Of a stretch of 11,788 nucleotides of DNA, positions 11,636-11,788 are shown piece after piece. A program made the translations under genes and the position numbers. Under the pieces are notes generated by a model. It did no database searches. It was not told the origin of the DNA and was given only the letters and a program-made list of their open reading frames with translations. The stretch's first letter is position 1, and each line of letters opens with the position of its first letter. The stretch is from Clostridia bacterium (GTDB lineage Bacteria; Bacillota; Clostridia; Oscillospirales; CAG-382). The DNA lies in contig JAGBCG010000080.1 of NCBI GenBank assembly GCA_017938055.1, positions 1 through 11,788 on the forward strand, read 5' to 3'.

Positions 11636-11638
11636 ATC

Positions 11639-11675
11639 ACGGGGTTTTGTTTAGGCAAAACCCCGTATTTCTTTT
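11639..11675 (+). terminator. Strong terminator after tRNA-Ser, between convergent integrase gene
   Basis: ACGGGGTTTTG (11639-11649) pairs perfectly over 11 bp with CAAAACCCCGT (11656-11666), loop TTTAGG, then ATTTCTTTTG. It begins three bases after the CCA end. The integrase stop on the other strand follows at 11678, so it can insulate both transcripts. Confidence 0.93.
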
Positions 11676-11677
11676 GT

Positions 11678-11788
11678 TTAGAATGTTATAGCCTTTTCTA
11701 ACGCACTAAGTGAAAATCCTTTTGACGTCGCATCAAGATGTGAATATGTATTCGCAGTAGTTGAAAAGTCGCTGTGCCCAAGCCATAC
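11678..11788 (-). CDS. Tyrosine recombinase (phage-type integrase), C-terminal end only
   Basis: Thirty-six codons and a TAA stop are in the window; the rest of the gene continues past the right edge. The visible end reads VWLGHSDFSTTANTYSHLDA, then TSKGFSLSALEKAITF. LGHSDFSTTANTYSHL is the box II signature of tyrosine recombinases: the catalytic His of LGH and the nucleophilic Tyr ten residues later, followed by S-H-L. Such integrases are carried by prophages and integrative conjugative elements. Its 3' end faces the 3' end of tRNA-Ser, 42 bp away, with a terminator between. This is the usual arrangement at the integrase end of an element inserted into a tRNA 3' end. Which kind of element it is cannot be decided from the window. 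Confidence 0.9.
   Translation of the reverse strand, partial: VWLGHSDFSTTANTYSHLDATSKGFSLSALEKAITF

Overview
The window looks like chromosome of a low-GC, endospore-forming anaerobic member of the Clostridia (Bacillota). The evidence is a complete spoIIAA-spoIIAB-sigF sporulation operon, a spore germinant-receptor operon, the spore-cortex deacetylase PdaA, and an Nfn-type electron-bifurcating transhydrogenase typical of anaerobes. Promoters match sigma-A closely, ribosome binding sites are strong, and intergenic DNA is A/T rich. I cannot name the species from sequence alone.

Left part (1-2270): the 3' two-thirds or more of pdaA, a convergent small XRE-type regulator, then a two-gene unit reading away from that regulator (a two-TM membrane protein with a PH-like domain and a small secreted lipocalin-like protein). 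This is followed by a decayed coding fragment of a clan GH-A glycosidase (W-x-IGNE acid/base motif without the rest of the gene), which runs directly into a compact REP-like palindrome.

Middle (2190-6440): rlmH (23S rRNA methyltransferase), a polytopic membrane protein with a cytoplasmic or surface tail of seven 24-bp in-frame repeats, and the nfnA-nfnB pair. Each transcription unit has a recognisable sigma-A promoter. The repeat-tail gene and nfnB end in good intrinsic terminators.

Right part (6443-11195, minus strand): a ger operon ordered gerA-gerC-gerB, followed after about 70 bp by spoIIAA-spoIIAB-sigF. The GerC subunit is only about 208 aa, roughly the size of the N-terminal domain of normal GerC proteins. 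A sigma-F-like promoter candidate precedes gerA and a Spo0A-box candidate precedes spoIIAA. The layout recalls dacF-spoIIA in Bacillus subtilis, where a forespore-expressed gene lies upstream of spoIIA and reads through into it.

Right edge (11279-11788): a consensus sigma-A promoter, a decayed tRNA-Ser copy, an intact tRNA-Ser(CGA), a strong terminator, and the C-terminus of a tyrosine recombinase on the opposite strand. This is the standard architecture of one end of an integrative element inserted at the 3' end of a tRNA gene, with the element continuing beyond the window. I found no clearly novel defence or mobile system inside the window. The most unusual items are the short GerC, the linkage of ger to spoIIA, the tRNA-Ser remnant and the glycosidase remnant.
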